The position numbers and the translations under genes were made by a program. A stretch of 49,909 nt of DNA from Candidatus Parabeggiatoa sp. nov. 2 (GTDB lineage: Bacteria > Pseudomonadota > Gammaproteobacteria > Beggiatoales > Beggiatoaceae), in the NCBI GenBank assembly GCA_002085445.1, contig NBMI01000029.1, positions 1 through 49,909 of the forward strand. The letters are read 5' to 3'. Of this stretch, positions 22,443-30,540 are shown piece after piece (positions within the stretch are counted from its first letter, which is position 1; each line of letters starts with the position of its first letter). The notes under the pieces were generated by a model. The model was given only the letters and a program-made list of their open reading frames with translations, did not search any database and was not told where the DNA came from.

Positions 22443-23567
22443 ATGAAATCTGTCAAAAAGGTTTTGTTAATATCGATAGGAGTCCTCTTCTTGGTTCTTG
22501 GGGTTGTTGTCGTTTTTGATTTAGGCAACGTTCAAGAGGCTAATATCAACGAGTCTCCGTTGCTAAAGCGGTTTCTGCAACAAGGCAACCAAGCTTATAA
22601 TGCGTTTGACTACGCAACCGCGTTAAAAAAGGCTGAGCAAGGGCTTAATCTTGCACGTCAAACCAATGATGACAGGTTTATCGTGCGGTTTCTTGGCAGC
22701 CTTGGTATGGTTTATGAAAAACAAGGAGAATACCAAAAAGCCTTGCATGACTATTTTCAGCCTGCCTTAGCGATGGCCTATAAAATCAATGATTTACACG
22801 AGATAACGGCCCAGCTAGGCAACATTGGCGTGGTGTACCATCAGTTGGGACAATATCAACACGCTTTGGATCATTTCCAGCCTGCCTTGGAATTAGCCCG
22901 CGACAGTGGTAACAAACACAAAGTAGTGACTTCCCTAAACCATATCGGCGATGTGTATGTGAACTTGGAACAATACCGACAAGCAGAGGATTATTTATGG
23001 ACTGCCTTGAATCTGGCGAGAAAAGAACAAGAGGTGAGCATTTATCATCAAGGTAACAGTCTGGGTAATCTTGGCTCCATGTACAACCGTCTGGAACAAC
23101 AGCGGCGAGCCTTGTATTATCTTCAGCAAGCCTTGGAAGTCGCCCAGCGCACGGAAAATAAATACCTGAAAAGTCAATACTTGGGCATCATCGGCCGAGT
23201 GTCTGGTGAATTGGAACAACATCAACAAGCCGAAGACGATTTACAGCAAGCTTTAGCGATAGCGCGTGCGATTGGTGCTAAACACCTCATTGCGATTCAC
23301 CTTAATCAGCTTGGACAGCTTTATAAAAAATTGGGTGATTCTCAAAAAGCCCAAACGGCCTTTCAAGAAAGTGTTTTAATTCAAGACACCCTTGGTGTCA
23401 GCACGGCTTGGAAATCACAACGTGAACTGGCTGTTCTTAAAACTGGCCTTAATATTCACCTGAGTCAACCCGACACTGTTATTAGTTACTATGAGCACGC
23501 CCTCGATAACCTTGAAAAATTACGCAGCGGGCTAACAGAAAAACAACAAAAATTGTATGCAAGATAA
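22443..23567 (+). CDS. TPR protein, 5' part of a split TPR-CHAT gene
   Basis: 374 residues. The N-terminal signal anchor (KKVLLISIGVLFLVLGVVVVF) predicts a membrane-tethered protein facing the periplasm. About seven TPRs follow (for example GSLGMVYEKQGEYQKAL, GNIGVVYHQLGQYQHAL, NQLGQLYKKLGDSQKAQ) and then HALDNLEKLRSGLTEKQQ. That last segment normally continues into the linker of TPR-CHAT proteins. Here the frame ends LYAR and stop, while the expected continuation DKLFVYDEYITLL is in another frame starting within the same bases (GCAAGATAAG). Restoring two bases (GA) would fuse the frames. GAGGAG lies eight bases before the ATG. It may be a disrupted gene, a coupled gene pair or a sequencing error; I favour disruption. 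Confidence 0.85.
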   Translation: MKSVKKVLLISIGVLFLVLGVVVVFDLGNVQEANINESPLLKRFLQQGNQAYNAFDYATALKKAEQGLNLARQTNDDRFIVRFLGSLGMVYEKQGEYQKALHDYFQPALAMAYKINDLHEITAQLGNIGVVYHQLGQYQHALDHFQPALELARDSGNKHKVVTSLNHIGDVYVNLEQYRQAEDYLWTALNLARKEQEVSIYHQGNSLGNLGSMYNRLEQQRRALYYLQQALEVAQRTENKYLKSQYLGIIGRVSGELEQHQQAEDDLQQALAIARAIGAKHLIAIHLNQLGQLYKKLGDSQKAQTAFQESVLIQDTLGVSTAWKSQRELAVLKTGLNIHLSQPDTVISYYEHALDNLEKLRSGLTEKQQKLYAR

Positions 23568-25872
23568 GTTGTTTGTCTACGATGAATATATCACGTTGTT
23601 GCAAGCACTTCACGACAAACATCCTGATAAAGGGTATGAGCGCACCGCGCTAGAAACCTTTGAGCATAAACAAGGCCGTCTTTTTCTCGAAGAAATGGGC
23701 CAAAGTGGTGCTAAGCGTTTTGCTGGTATACCCGCTGACATTCTCCGGCGCGAAACCGAAGTAGCTGAACAACTGGCGCAGGCCCGCCAACGTATTGATG
23801 CAATCAGTATCCATACAATAGCTAAGGATATAAAACAGAAAATCGTGGGTCAAATGGTAGACAATGTATGGGGTTCTCTGTTTTCTATGATAGAGGGCCC
23901 GTTGAAAGAGAGACTTAGCAACGGAACACCGCTAAACAGTGATGAGCTTCGTCGGTTACAGTCTTACTCTGAGGCCTTTCAAGGTAAAACCTTGTTTGGT
24001 ATAACGGTGCGTCTTGACAGTTCGGCTTTTATTCAAAATCTGTCCGCGAAGACAGAGCCGTCTCAGGTTTCTGAATGGGTTTCGGAATCAAAGCCCATTC
24101 ATAACGTTAGCCAGAATTGGCCGGGTATCATCTCTGGCATAAACCGTTATTTTCTATATTCTATGCGTTTTTCTCAAGAGATATTATCTGACGATCTCAT
24201 CAAAACCGGCATAGGACAACTCGTAGGAAATATCGCAGAAATGCTGGGAAAAGCTGGAAAAAGAACCGATGATCCCGATTCTTCCCCGACTTCGCCCGGT
24301 GAGACAACGCCTCCGCATGATAATACAACGCTTCCTCACCATAAGGAACCTCCCAAGCCTTTGCCTGAATTGAAATCACCGCCCTTTAACAGGCTGGTAG
24401 AGACTATTCCTGTTAGCCAATTATCTGACATCGTGAGACTCAGCTTGGACTTATCTCAGTGTTTAGAGTTAGAGCCTCGTGTTTCTCTGCTAGACTGCTT
24501 CAGTGAAGCGGATCAGGAGATGATTATTCAGCAAGCTGAACCGGTGATAACGAGTGTGTACACCGCGCAAGAACAAATGCGCCGTGTAGAACTGCTTGCG
24601 GCCCAAAAGGCCCTTAAAGAAGAACTACAAACTCGCTTTCCTGACTACTACGCCCTCAAATATCCCGAACCGACAACTCTTGCCGAGATGCAACAAGTCT
24701 TATATCCAGATGAATTAATGTTGGTTTATAGCGTGATGAAACACAACACGATACTGTGGGTAATAGGGCAAACCAGCCAAACCAGTCAAACCAGTCAAAC
24801 CAGCCAAACCAGTCAAACCGGCCAAAAAACCTTCCAAATGTTCAATTTGCCACTAGGCGAATCGGCCCTTGAAAAAAAGGTGGCTCAATTGCGAGCCTTG
24901 ATTGGAACAGATGATAACACGCGGGGTGCCAAAATTCGCCGACGCAAAAAACGTGAACGCAAAGACCCCTTTATTCAAGCCAGCCATGACTTGTACACCC
25001 AACTTATCCCAGAAAAAATACGCCCTCTATTGACAGCACCGCGCACCGCTTACGTGGTACCAACTGGGCCGTTGTATGCTTTACCGTTTGAAACGCTCGT
25101 GACTCAATCACCCAGCAATACCAATGAGTTAGCCAACTCCCCTGTTGAAAAAGGATGCAAGGGGTGTGTTCTTGAGAAGGGATGCAAAGGGTGTGTCCAT
25201 TATTTAATAGAAGACGTGCCCATCGCTTACCTGTCATCGGCCTCCTTGCTCAAAACCTTGCGCGAAGCCCAACAACACGGACAAGACACGGCCTCTTATC
25301 CGTTTTTAGCGTTTGCCAATCCGGTTTATGAGGCCAAAAAAACCTCAGAGGCTTCTAAAACCTCGGAAGTTTTAGCCAAACCAACCGCCGAGGTTTTACT
25401 TCGGGGCGGTGATTTTGCACCCTTGCCCGAAACAGAAGACGAAGCGAGAGAAATAGCTACGCTGTTCAACGCGCCCAAACACAGCGAACCGTTACAACTG
25501 CGCGAGGCGGCCTCTCGCCCTACGGTTTTTCAATTGAATGACAAAAACCGCTTAGACGACTATCAATATATTTTATTTGCCACACACGGCATTCTCCCTG
25601 GCGAAGTTGATTATATGACTCAGCCCGCCTTAGTCCTCTCCTATCCAGACACCGAGGGCTACCTGACAATGGCCGAGGTTTTTGGGCTACAACTGAATGC
25701 CCAATTAGTGGCCCTATCAGCTTGCAACACGGGCAGTGGTAAACGACAACGTGGTGAAGGCGTAATGGGACTCACCAGAGCGTTCATGTACGCGGGCACT
25801 CCCGCGATTGCGGTAACACTTTGGTCAGTTGAATCCTTTTCAGCGAAAACGCTGAGTGTCGGTTTTTTTTAA
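23557..25872 (+). CDS. CHAT-domain peptidase, middle part of a split TPR-CHAT gene
   Basis: 771 residues, overlapping the TPR frame by 11 bp. The ATG at 23557 has no ribosome binding site, so this is more likely a continuation than an independent gene. Residues 1-120 are the linker usual before CHAT (ALETFEHKQGRLFLEEMGQSG). A proline-rich stretch lies near 235-270. The CHAT core has AYVVPTGPLYALPFE, His677 in FATHGILPG and Cys723 in LSACNTGSG, then GLTRAFMYAGTPAIAVTLW. Two in-frame repeat insertions are visible: SQT nonamers (24769-24826) and VEKGCKGCV duplicated as 27-bp units (25144-25197). The frame ends SVGFF at a run of eight T; one T fewer would continue it to 26032. Catalytic residues are intact. 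Confidence 0.85.
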   Translation: MQDKLFVYDEYITLLQALHDKHPDKGYERTALETFEHKQGRLFLEEMGQSGAKRFAGIPADILRRETEVAEQLAQARQRIDAISIHTIAKDIKQKIVGQMVDNVWGSLFSMIEGPLKERLSNGTPLNSDELRRLQSYSEAFQGKTLFGITVRLDSSAFIQNLSAKTEPSQVSEWVSESKPIHNVSQNWPGIISGINRYFLYSMRFSQEILSDDLIKTGIGQLVGNIAEMLGKAGKRTDDPDSSPTSPGETTPPHDNTTLPHHKEPPKPLPELKSPPFNRLVETIPVSQLSDIVRLSLDLSQCLELEPRVSLLDCFSEADQEMIIQQAEPVITSVYTAQEQMRRVELLAAQKALKEELQTRFPDYYALKYPEPTTLAEMQQVLYPDELMLVYSVMKHNTILWVIGQTSQTSQTSQTSQTSQTGQKTFQMFNLPLGESALEKKVAQLRALIGTDDNTRGAKIRRRKKRERKDPFIQASHDLYTQLIPEKIRPLLTAPRTAYVVPTGPLYALPFETLVTQSPSNTNELANSPVEKGCKGCVLEKGCKGCVHYLIEDVPIAYLSSASLLKTLREAQQHGQDTASYPFLAFANPVYEAKKTSEASKTSEVLAKPTAEVLLRGGDFAPLPETEDEAREIATLFNAPKHSEPLQLREAASRPTVFQLNDKNRLDDYQYILFATHGILPGEVDYMTQPALVLSYPDTEGYLTMAEVFGLQLNAQLVALSACNTGSGKRQRGEGVMGLTRAFMYAGTPAIAVTLWSVESFSAKTLSVGFF

Positions 25873-26032
25873 ACAACTCAAAGATATACAAAAACCTGCC
25901 GCGGCCCTACGTGCGATTAAACTGCGAATGTTGCGTGGTGAAGAAGGTAAAAAATATAAACGGCCGTATTATTGGGCACCGTTTGTCGTGTTTGGAGATG
26001 CCACTTGGATTCCAAAACTTCAACAAGGGTAA
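25873..26032 (+). pseudogene. Frame-shifted C-terminal tail of the split TPR-CHAT gene
   Basis: Read one base shifted after the T8 run at 25863-25870, the sequence gives KQLKDIQKPAAALRAIKLRM, then HPYYWAPF-like RPYYWAPFVVFGDATW and a stop at 26030-26032. YYWAPFVxxGD is the canonical end of CHAT domains, so this is the true 3' end of the gene. The whole ancestral gene spans 22443-26032. Confidence 0.88.
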
Positions 26033-26460
26033 AACCTACAAGGATTGGATATAAGCAGGGATTTTTTTTGGTTATACTTAATCCTTGTCGTTTGTAGGGC
26101 CGTACTTTAATTTGAAAACTTTCAAAGTCTTTTATGGCCCCCAAACCAGTGCCTAAATCTCAATAACTACAAGGATTGCATAATGCTGCGGATTTTTCGT
26201 TGGTTATACTCAATCCTTGTCGTTTGTTAGGCCGTACTTTAATTTGAAAACTTTCAACGTATTTTATGGCTGTTAGGCCGTACTTTAATTTGAAAACTTT
26301 CAACGTATTTTATGGCCCCCAAACCCGCGCCTAAATCTCAATAGCTACAAGGATTGCATAATGCTGCGGATTTTTCGTTGGTTATACTCAATCCTTGTCG
26401 TTTGTTAGGCCGTACTTTAATTTGAAAACTTTCAACGTATTTTATGGCCCATAAGGCCTA
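26033..26460. repeat. Array of ACAAGGATTG...CAATCCTTGT and GGCCGTACTTTAATTTG repeats
   Basis: Three compact inverted repeats of about 55-65 bp (CTACAAGGATTG ... AATCCTTGTCGTTTG), at about 26037-26095, 26167-26225 and 26345-26403, alternate with four copies of a GCCGTACTTTAATTTGAAAACTTTC-type block ending TTTTATGGCC. No gene. Individual members recur at 27293-27430, 30110-30270 and 30410-30500. Confidence 0.82.
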
Positions 26461-26688
26461 GAAAAAATCCGTTTACTCCCCAAATCCGTTGTACTATCAC
26501 TATGATTTTAATTTAAGAGTCCTGCCAAACTAAAGTTGGCCGACTCCTGGGGCGATGCCCTTGGCTATATTGATATCGCACCAAAGGGGCTAGAAAGGGG
26601 CGTTGCCCGGTATTAGTCTCGCACCATAGTGGCTCTACTTGTTAACCTCTATGAGCAGGGCGTATTATTAAAGCTAGAGGCAACGCCC
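26461..26688. repeat. AATCCGTTGTACTATCACTAT leader copy and GGGGCGATGCCC repeats
   Basis: About 26461-26505 copies the sequence just upstream of the adenine methylase gene at 28699 (CCCAAATCCGTTGTACTATC). It is followed by two degenerate GGGGCG(T/A)TGCCC...GCACCAAAGGGGCT units that reach the Uma2 stop codon. No gene. Confidence 0.7.
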
Positions 26689-27258
26689 CTAGAACTTTCC
26701 AAAGGCAAAGAGTTGTTCAACCGTGAGAGAAAGTTCAGCAAAGGTTGGCGATATAATCTTCTGTTTGTCGGTAAAAACCGTTTCTTCATAAAGGCCGTCT
26801 TCTAGCAACAATACGGACACTTTGGTTTCAAATGCGTCAACAATCCAATATTCCGGGATGCCTAATGTGGCATACTCGGAACGTTTATGGCGATAATCGC
26901 GTCGAACAGAGTCTGGACTCACAACTTCTACTGCTAAAATGGGCGAGGTGTCGAAAACAGCCGATTCATTCATCATTTCTTTCACCTGTTCGGTAGTTAG
27001 GACACAAACATCTGTTACACGCGATTTACGAATGCCTGTTCTGACGCCGATTTCTTGTAGGCATACCCAAGGCTTATTCAAACGTCTGATTTCGTTTTTT
27101 AACACTTCAAGGACAAAATCAGCAATCAAAGCGTGTCTCACAGTAGGTAAAGTCATTTGTACCAGTTCTCCATCAACCAATTCATAACGGTTATCGGTGC
27201 CATCGTCATAAAATAGATATTCTTCAAAAGTCATGAGTTTTTCGGCAGGTACTGACAT
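26689..27258 (-). CDS. Uma2-family (DUF820) PD-(D/E)XK endonuclease
   Basis: 189 residues, the usual length of this family. Features in order: MTFEEYLFYDDG lead, YELVDGELVQM, a helix, RVTDVCVLT (candidate metal-binding Asp), ILAVEVVSPDS (the E-x-V pair of the PD-(D/E)XK core), YRHKRSEYATLGIPEYWIVD, then a C-terminal strand and the FAELSLTVEQLF helix. Uma2 proteins are predicted restriction-endonuclease-fold nucleases, hugely expanded in cyanobacteria and large sulfur bacteria; their role is unsettled. The initiating ATG at 27258 has AAAGGT about nine bases upstream. It is flanked on both sides by palindromic repeats and has no operon partner. Confidence 0.9.
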   Translation of the reverse strand: MSVPAEKLMTFEEYLFYDDGTDNRYELVDGELVQMTLPTVRHALIADFVLEVLKNEIRRLNKPWVCLQEIGVRTGIRKSRVTDVCVLTTEQVKEMMNESAVFDTSPILAVEVVSPDSVRRDYRHKRSEYATLGIPEYWIVDAFETKVSVLLLEDGLYEETVFTDKQKIISPTFAELSLTVEQLFAFGKF

Positions 27259-27289
27259 TGTAAAATGACCTTTTGATAAAATGTTGTGG

Positions 27290-27545
27290 GGTACTACAAG
27301 GATTGGATAATGCTGCGGATTTATCCGCAGTTTTATCCCAATTCTTCTCGTTTGTAAGGCCAGTCTTTAATTTGAAAACTTCGTTTTGTGGCCCCCAAAC
27401 CAGTGCCTAAATCTCAATAACTACAAGGATTGCATATAAGCAGGGATTTATCCTTAGTTTTTTTGTCCTGTACTTAGATAATTTAAATACTTCTGATATC
27501 CATTGTGCATCAACACCGGGTAGTATTTGTCCACCATAAGGCCTA
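27290..27545. repeat. ACAAGGATTGGATAATGC inverted repeats and related blocks
   Basis: Two further members of the ACTACAAGGATTG family (about 27294-27351 and 27419-27460) and a GGCCAGTCTTTAATTTGAAAAC...TGGCCCCCAAACC block lie here. No gene. Confidence 0.7.
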
Positions 27546-27576
27546 GAAAAATTTCGTTGACTCCCCAAATCCGTTG

Positions 27577-27766
27577 TACTATCACTTATGATGTCCCAGA
27601 AGTTCACCGTTTATATGCTCCGTATCAGATTAAGCCAGTGACTTCTTATTCTGGCATGAAATCTAAAAGCAAGGAGCGCGTGTTAAATCAAGAAGTGCTT
27701 ATTAGTAACTTTTTACCCTCCACAGAACTCACTCAATCCCTTTTCGGAATGAAAAATGAAAAATGA
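27577..27766 (+). pseudogene. Deletion derivative of an adenine methylase gene
   Basis: The leader CCGTTGTACTATCAC (as at 28676-28692) is joined directly to TTATGATGT-CCAGAAGTTCA and the last ~55 codons of the methylase (as at 29373-29539), removing about 680 bp including motif I and DPPY. The retained part reads YDVPEVHRLYAPYQ, then MKSKSKERVLNQEV. It has a 6-base in-frame difference from the intact gene's MKSKKTGKERVL and a different terminus (FGMKNEK, stop at 27766). It probably derives from another paralogue. Confidence 0.88.
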
Positions 27767-27789
27767 ACCCCGTCACAAAATGGGCTTTG

Positions 27790-28185
27790 ATTACCTTTAG
27801 CAGGAGTCCAAAGCTTTGACTTTAGCTTTAGCTGGAGTCCAAAGCTTCAGCTTTGGCTAACGTTTATTTATTACAGAATAACGGTTTTATTTTGACACAA
27901 TCGCTTGCTTTAGCTGGAGTCCAAAGCTTGCCGCTTTGGATGTTTACTTGTATTTACAAAACAACGGTTTTATTTTGACACAATCGCTTGCTTTAGCTGG
28001 AGTCCAAAGCCTCAGGCTTTGGCTAACCTCTATTTGTTACATTACGGAATGACGGTTTTATTTTGACACAATCGCTTGCTTTAGCGGGAATCCAAAGCTT
28101 CAGGCTTTGGCTAACGTCTATTTATTACAGAATAACCGTTTTATTGGCTGGAGTCCAACGCTTGCCGCTTTGGCTTTAGCTTGTG
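27790..28185 (-). repeat. Array derived from the 3' end of an LRR gene
   Basis: Four units of about 85-100 bp, each with GGAGTCCAAAGC, a CTTTGGCTAAC block, ATTACAGAATAACGG and TTTTATTTTGACACAATCGC. On the minus strand units 1 and 2 encode DCVKIKPLFCNK or DCVKIKPLFCK and a stop. The C-terminus of the LRR protein at 30541 reads DCVKRKPLFCQK and stop. Unit 3 has lost the stop and unit 4 is truncated. It is therefore a small tandem array of gene 3' ends fused to an intergenic hairpin repeat. Confidence 0.8.
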
Positions 28186-28384
28186 GGGTTATTTAGTATC
28201 CGAAAACACCTTTTTTGAGGTTTGGTTCATATAGAGAAATTCGCTCAACTAGAAAAACGGCTTCATAAGTCACCACTCAACCAAAAGTGGTAATGGTTCA
28301 TCAAAGTCAGACTCATCCATATATTACATCGAAATTTAAAAAAACAAAAATTCTGCAATGACGCGAGGATTTCCAGAAAAGCTT

Positions 28385-28404
28385 CGGGTTAACCCGTTTT
28401 TTTT
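28385..28404 (+). terminator. Terminator-like CGGG-TTAA-CCCG-T8
   Basis: A four-base GC stem with a TTAA loop is directly followed by eight T. The stem is short and no plus-strand gene ends nearby, so function is doubtful. Otherwise nothing gene-like is seen in 28186-28698. Confidence 0.35.
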
Positions 28405-28438
28405 CAGGTGTGTCTGTCCTACTGTTGTTTCAATCAAG

Positions 28439-28487
28439 AGCCATCACTCAAATTAAGTGATTCAATTTCACAACATGGCCCTCAAAA
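28439..28487. repeat. GGCCATCA...ACATGGCCCTCAAAA hairpin repeat, copy 1
   Basis: AGCCATCACTCAAATTAAGTG...CAACATGGCCCTCAAAA. A diverged copy lies at 47366-47416, where the outer GGGCCAT/ATGGCCC arms pair perfectly. Inner dyads (TCACTcAAATTaAGTGA) are also palindromic. Confidence 0.7.
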
Positions 28488-28698
28488 AAACCGCTAGCTT
28501 GACAAAACCTTTGTTTTTGTGAAAGCACATTAAAAAAATGAACAAATCAATTATCCAACCGGGAAATTATTTACCAGCCAAACTAAAGTTTGGACTCCTG
28601 CCAAACGACGACTGCCAAACTAAAGTTTGGATTCCTGTTCACTGAACTGTGATTAAAAATCCGTTTATTCCCAAAATCCGTTGTACTATCACTATACT

Positions 28699-29541
28699 AT
28701 GAATGACAGTTACAAAATGCTTAATAGTCCAATCAGATGGGTGGGCGGTAAATCTCGTTTGCGGAAACAAATTGTCGCTTTGCTGCCGCCGCATACTTGC
28801 TATGTTGAATTATTCGCTGGCGGTGCATGGGTACTTTTTGCTAAGCCGCCTAGTGATGTTGAAATCATCAATGATATTGACCAAGAACTTATTAACTTTT
28901 TTCGAGTGATAAGAGAAAAACCGCAAGAATTTATGGCTTCGTTTAAATGGGAACTGGTATCAAGAGCCGAATTTGAGAGATTGGTTCAGATCGATTTAAC
29001 CACGTTAACGGATGTCCAACGAGCGCATCGTTTTTATTATCTATTAATGGCAGGATGGGGTGGTGAATTAAATTATCCCCGCTTTCAAACCAGTATCCAA
29101 GATGGTGGACATGGTAATCGGTTAATTGGTGCCTTGAAAACCTTGGAAAAACGTATTAATCCCATTTACGACCGGTTGAGTACCGTTATTATTGAAAATC
29201 TGGGTTGGCAAGAATGTCTTGACAAATATGATCGTTCTAATGTCGTCATGTACCTTGATCCGCCTTATCCTAATAACGGATGTAACTACGTTTATAACAT
29301 GCGAAGTTGGGAAGAACACCAAAAACTTGCCCACCGCCTAAGTCAAACTCAGTGCCAGTGGATTTTATCTTCTTATGATGTACCAGAAGTTCATCGTTTA
29401 TACGCTCCGTATCAGATTAAGCCAGTGACTTCTTATTCTGGCATGAAATCTAAAAAAACTGGCAAGGAGCGCGTGTTAAATCAAGAAGTGCTTATTAGTA
29501 ACTTTTTACCTTCCACAGAACTCACTCAATCCCTTTTCTAG
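28699..29541 (+). CDS. D12-class DNA adenine N6-methyltransferase (Dam-like)
   Basis: 280-residue methyltransferase that transfers a methyl group from AdoMet to N6 of adenine in DNA. Motif order is that of the Dam/DpnM (alpha) class: IRWVGGKSRLRKQI near residue 12, AdoMet motif YVELFAGG at 35-42, and catalytic DPPY at 187-190 in MYLDPPYPNNG. The C-terminus (residues about 225-280) has WILSSYDVPEVHRLY. Length matches Dam. The ATG at 28699 has no clear Shine-Dalgarno sequence; TTG at 28681 or ATG at 28717 are possible. No restriction nuclease is adjacent, so it may be an orphan; the Uma2 gene 1.4 kb away is only speculatively linked. Its leader sequence is shared with 26461-26505 and with the deletion derivative at 27577. 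Confidence 0.92.
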   Translation: MNDSYKMLNSPIRWVGGKSRLRKQIVALLPPHTCYVELFAGGAWVLFAKPPSDVEIINDIDQELINFFRVIREKPQEFMASFKWELVSRAEFERLVQIDLTTLTDVQRAHRFYYLLMAGWGGELNYPRFQTSIQDGGHGNRLIGALKTLEKRINPIYDRLSTVIIENLGWQECLDKYDRSNVVMYLDPPYPNNGCNYVYNMRSWEEHQKLAHRLSQTQCQWILSSYDVPEVHRLYAPYQIKPVTSYSGMKSKKTGKERVLNQEVLISNFLPSTELTQSLF

Positions 29542-29574
29542 TTAACGAATTCTGCGGCACACTAATCTTATCCT

Positions 29575-29740
29575 GGAGCACCAAAGTTCCAGGGGCGTTG
29601 CCCCTGGCTATATTAATCTTCGCACCAAAGCCAGGGGCGTTGCCCCTGGCTATATTAATCCTCGCACCAAAGCTAGGGGCGGTGCCCCTGGCTATATTAA
29701 TATCGCTCCGTTGGGGCTTTTCTGGGGCGTTGCCCGGTAT
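29575..29740. repeat. Tandem GGGGCGTTGCCCCTGGCTATATTAAT repeats
   Basis: Three to four units of about 45 bp with the hairpin CCAGGGGC-GTTG-CCCCTGG, then CTATATTAAT, then TCGCACCAAAG or TCGCTCCGTTGGGGCT. Two more units are at 29955-30090 and degenerate ones at about 10137, 22109 and 26545. Frames through it give GNAPG/INIARG peptides that are repeat artefacts. Confidence 0.85.
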
Positions 29741-29764
29741 AAGTCTGGGCTGGTGAAAATTGTG

Positions 29765-29845
29765 TTTCAGGCAAAAGTTTCGCTCCGCGAAACTTTTGCC
29801 TGAAATTGTGAATTGTGAATTGTGAATTGTGAATTGTGAATTGTT
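29765..29845. repeat. CAGGCAAAAGTTTCGC hairpin followed by AATTGTG heptamers
   Basis: 29765-29805 is a near-perfect palindrome (TTTCAGGCAAAAGTTTCGC, then its complement). From 29804 there are five AATTGTG heptamers and a sixth ending AATTGTT. Short tandem heptamers of this kind also occur at 7687-7714 and 22346-22377. Confidence 0.85.
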
Positions 29846-29954
29846 AACGAAAACACTATTCTTTAACTGATTGTTTATATTAAAAAAGTAATCATAGCGG
29901 AATAAAAATAGGATCAAGTTTAGGTGCCTTCTGAAATTTTTTTTCACCATCCCA

Positions 29955-30540
29955 GTATAAGTCTCGCACCAAAGCTAGGGGCGGTGCCCCTGGCTATATT
30001 AATATCGCCCCGTTGGGGCTGTAATTAATTTCGCACCAAAGTTCCAGGGGCGGTGCCCCTGGCTATATTAATATCGCCCCGTTGGGGCTGTTCTTCTTGC
30101 TTGGTATTGCCCAATCCTTGTCGTTTGTAAGGCCAGTCTTTAATTTGAAAACATTCACGTCGGCAAAAGTTTCGCTTCGCTGTACTTTTGCCGACGTAAG
30201 TATTTTATGGCCCCCAAACCAGCGCCCAAATCTCATTAACTACAAGGATTGGATATAAGCCGGGATTTATCGTTGGCTATACCCAATTCTTGTGGGCGCA
30301 TTCCCATTTTCACGGACAGTTAATTTTCACGGACAGTTAAGTACAACGGATACGCTTTCCGAAACGGATAAGGCTCTGTTGGAATTATTCGCACCGACAA
30401 GGATTTCTTGGGATTATTCAATCCTTGTCGTTTGTAAGGCCGTACTTTAATTTTTATGGCCCCCAAACCAGCGCCAAAATCTCTGTTAGGCCATAAATTA
30501 TTGGCTGAAATCCAACGCTTGCCGCTTTGGCTGACCTCTA
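29955..30540. repeat. Mixed palindromic repeats downstream of the LRR gene
   Basis: Two GGGGCGGTGCCCC units (29955-30090), a GGCCAGTCTTTAATTTG block split by the perfect hairpin ACGTCGGCAAAAGT...ACTTTTGCCGACGT (30157-30197), an ACTACAAGGATTGGATA inverted repeat (about 30238-30290), two TTTTCACGGACAGTTAA direct repeats (30307-30340) and a CAACGCTTGCCGCTTTGGCT block also seen at about 28158. No gene. Confidence 0.75.

Noticed and set aside
23557..23570. Treating the TPR and CHAT frames as a normal overlapping operon
   Set aside because: The ATG at 23557 lacks a ribosome binding site and the protein sequence continues mid-linker as in single-chain TPR-CHAT proteins, so a broken single gene is the better reading.
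29522..29950. Minus-strand frame with GNAPGFGAKINIARG repeats
   Set aside because: Translation of the GGGGCGTTGCCCC repeat and the AATTGTG heptamers; not a gene.
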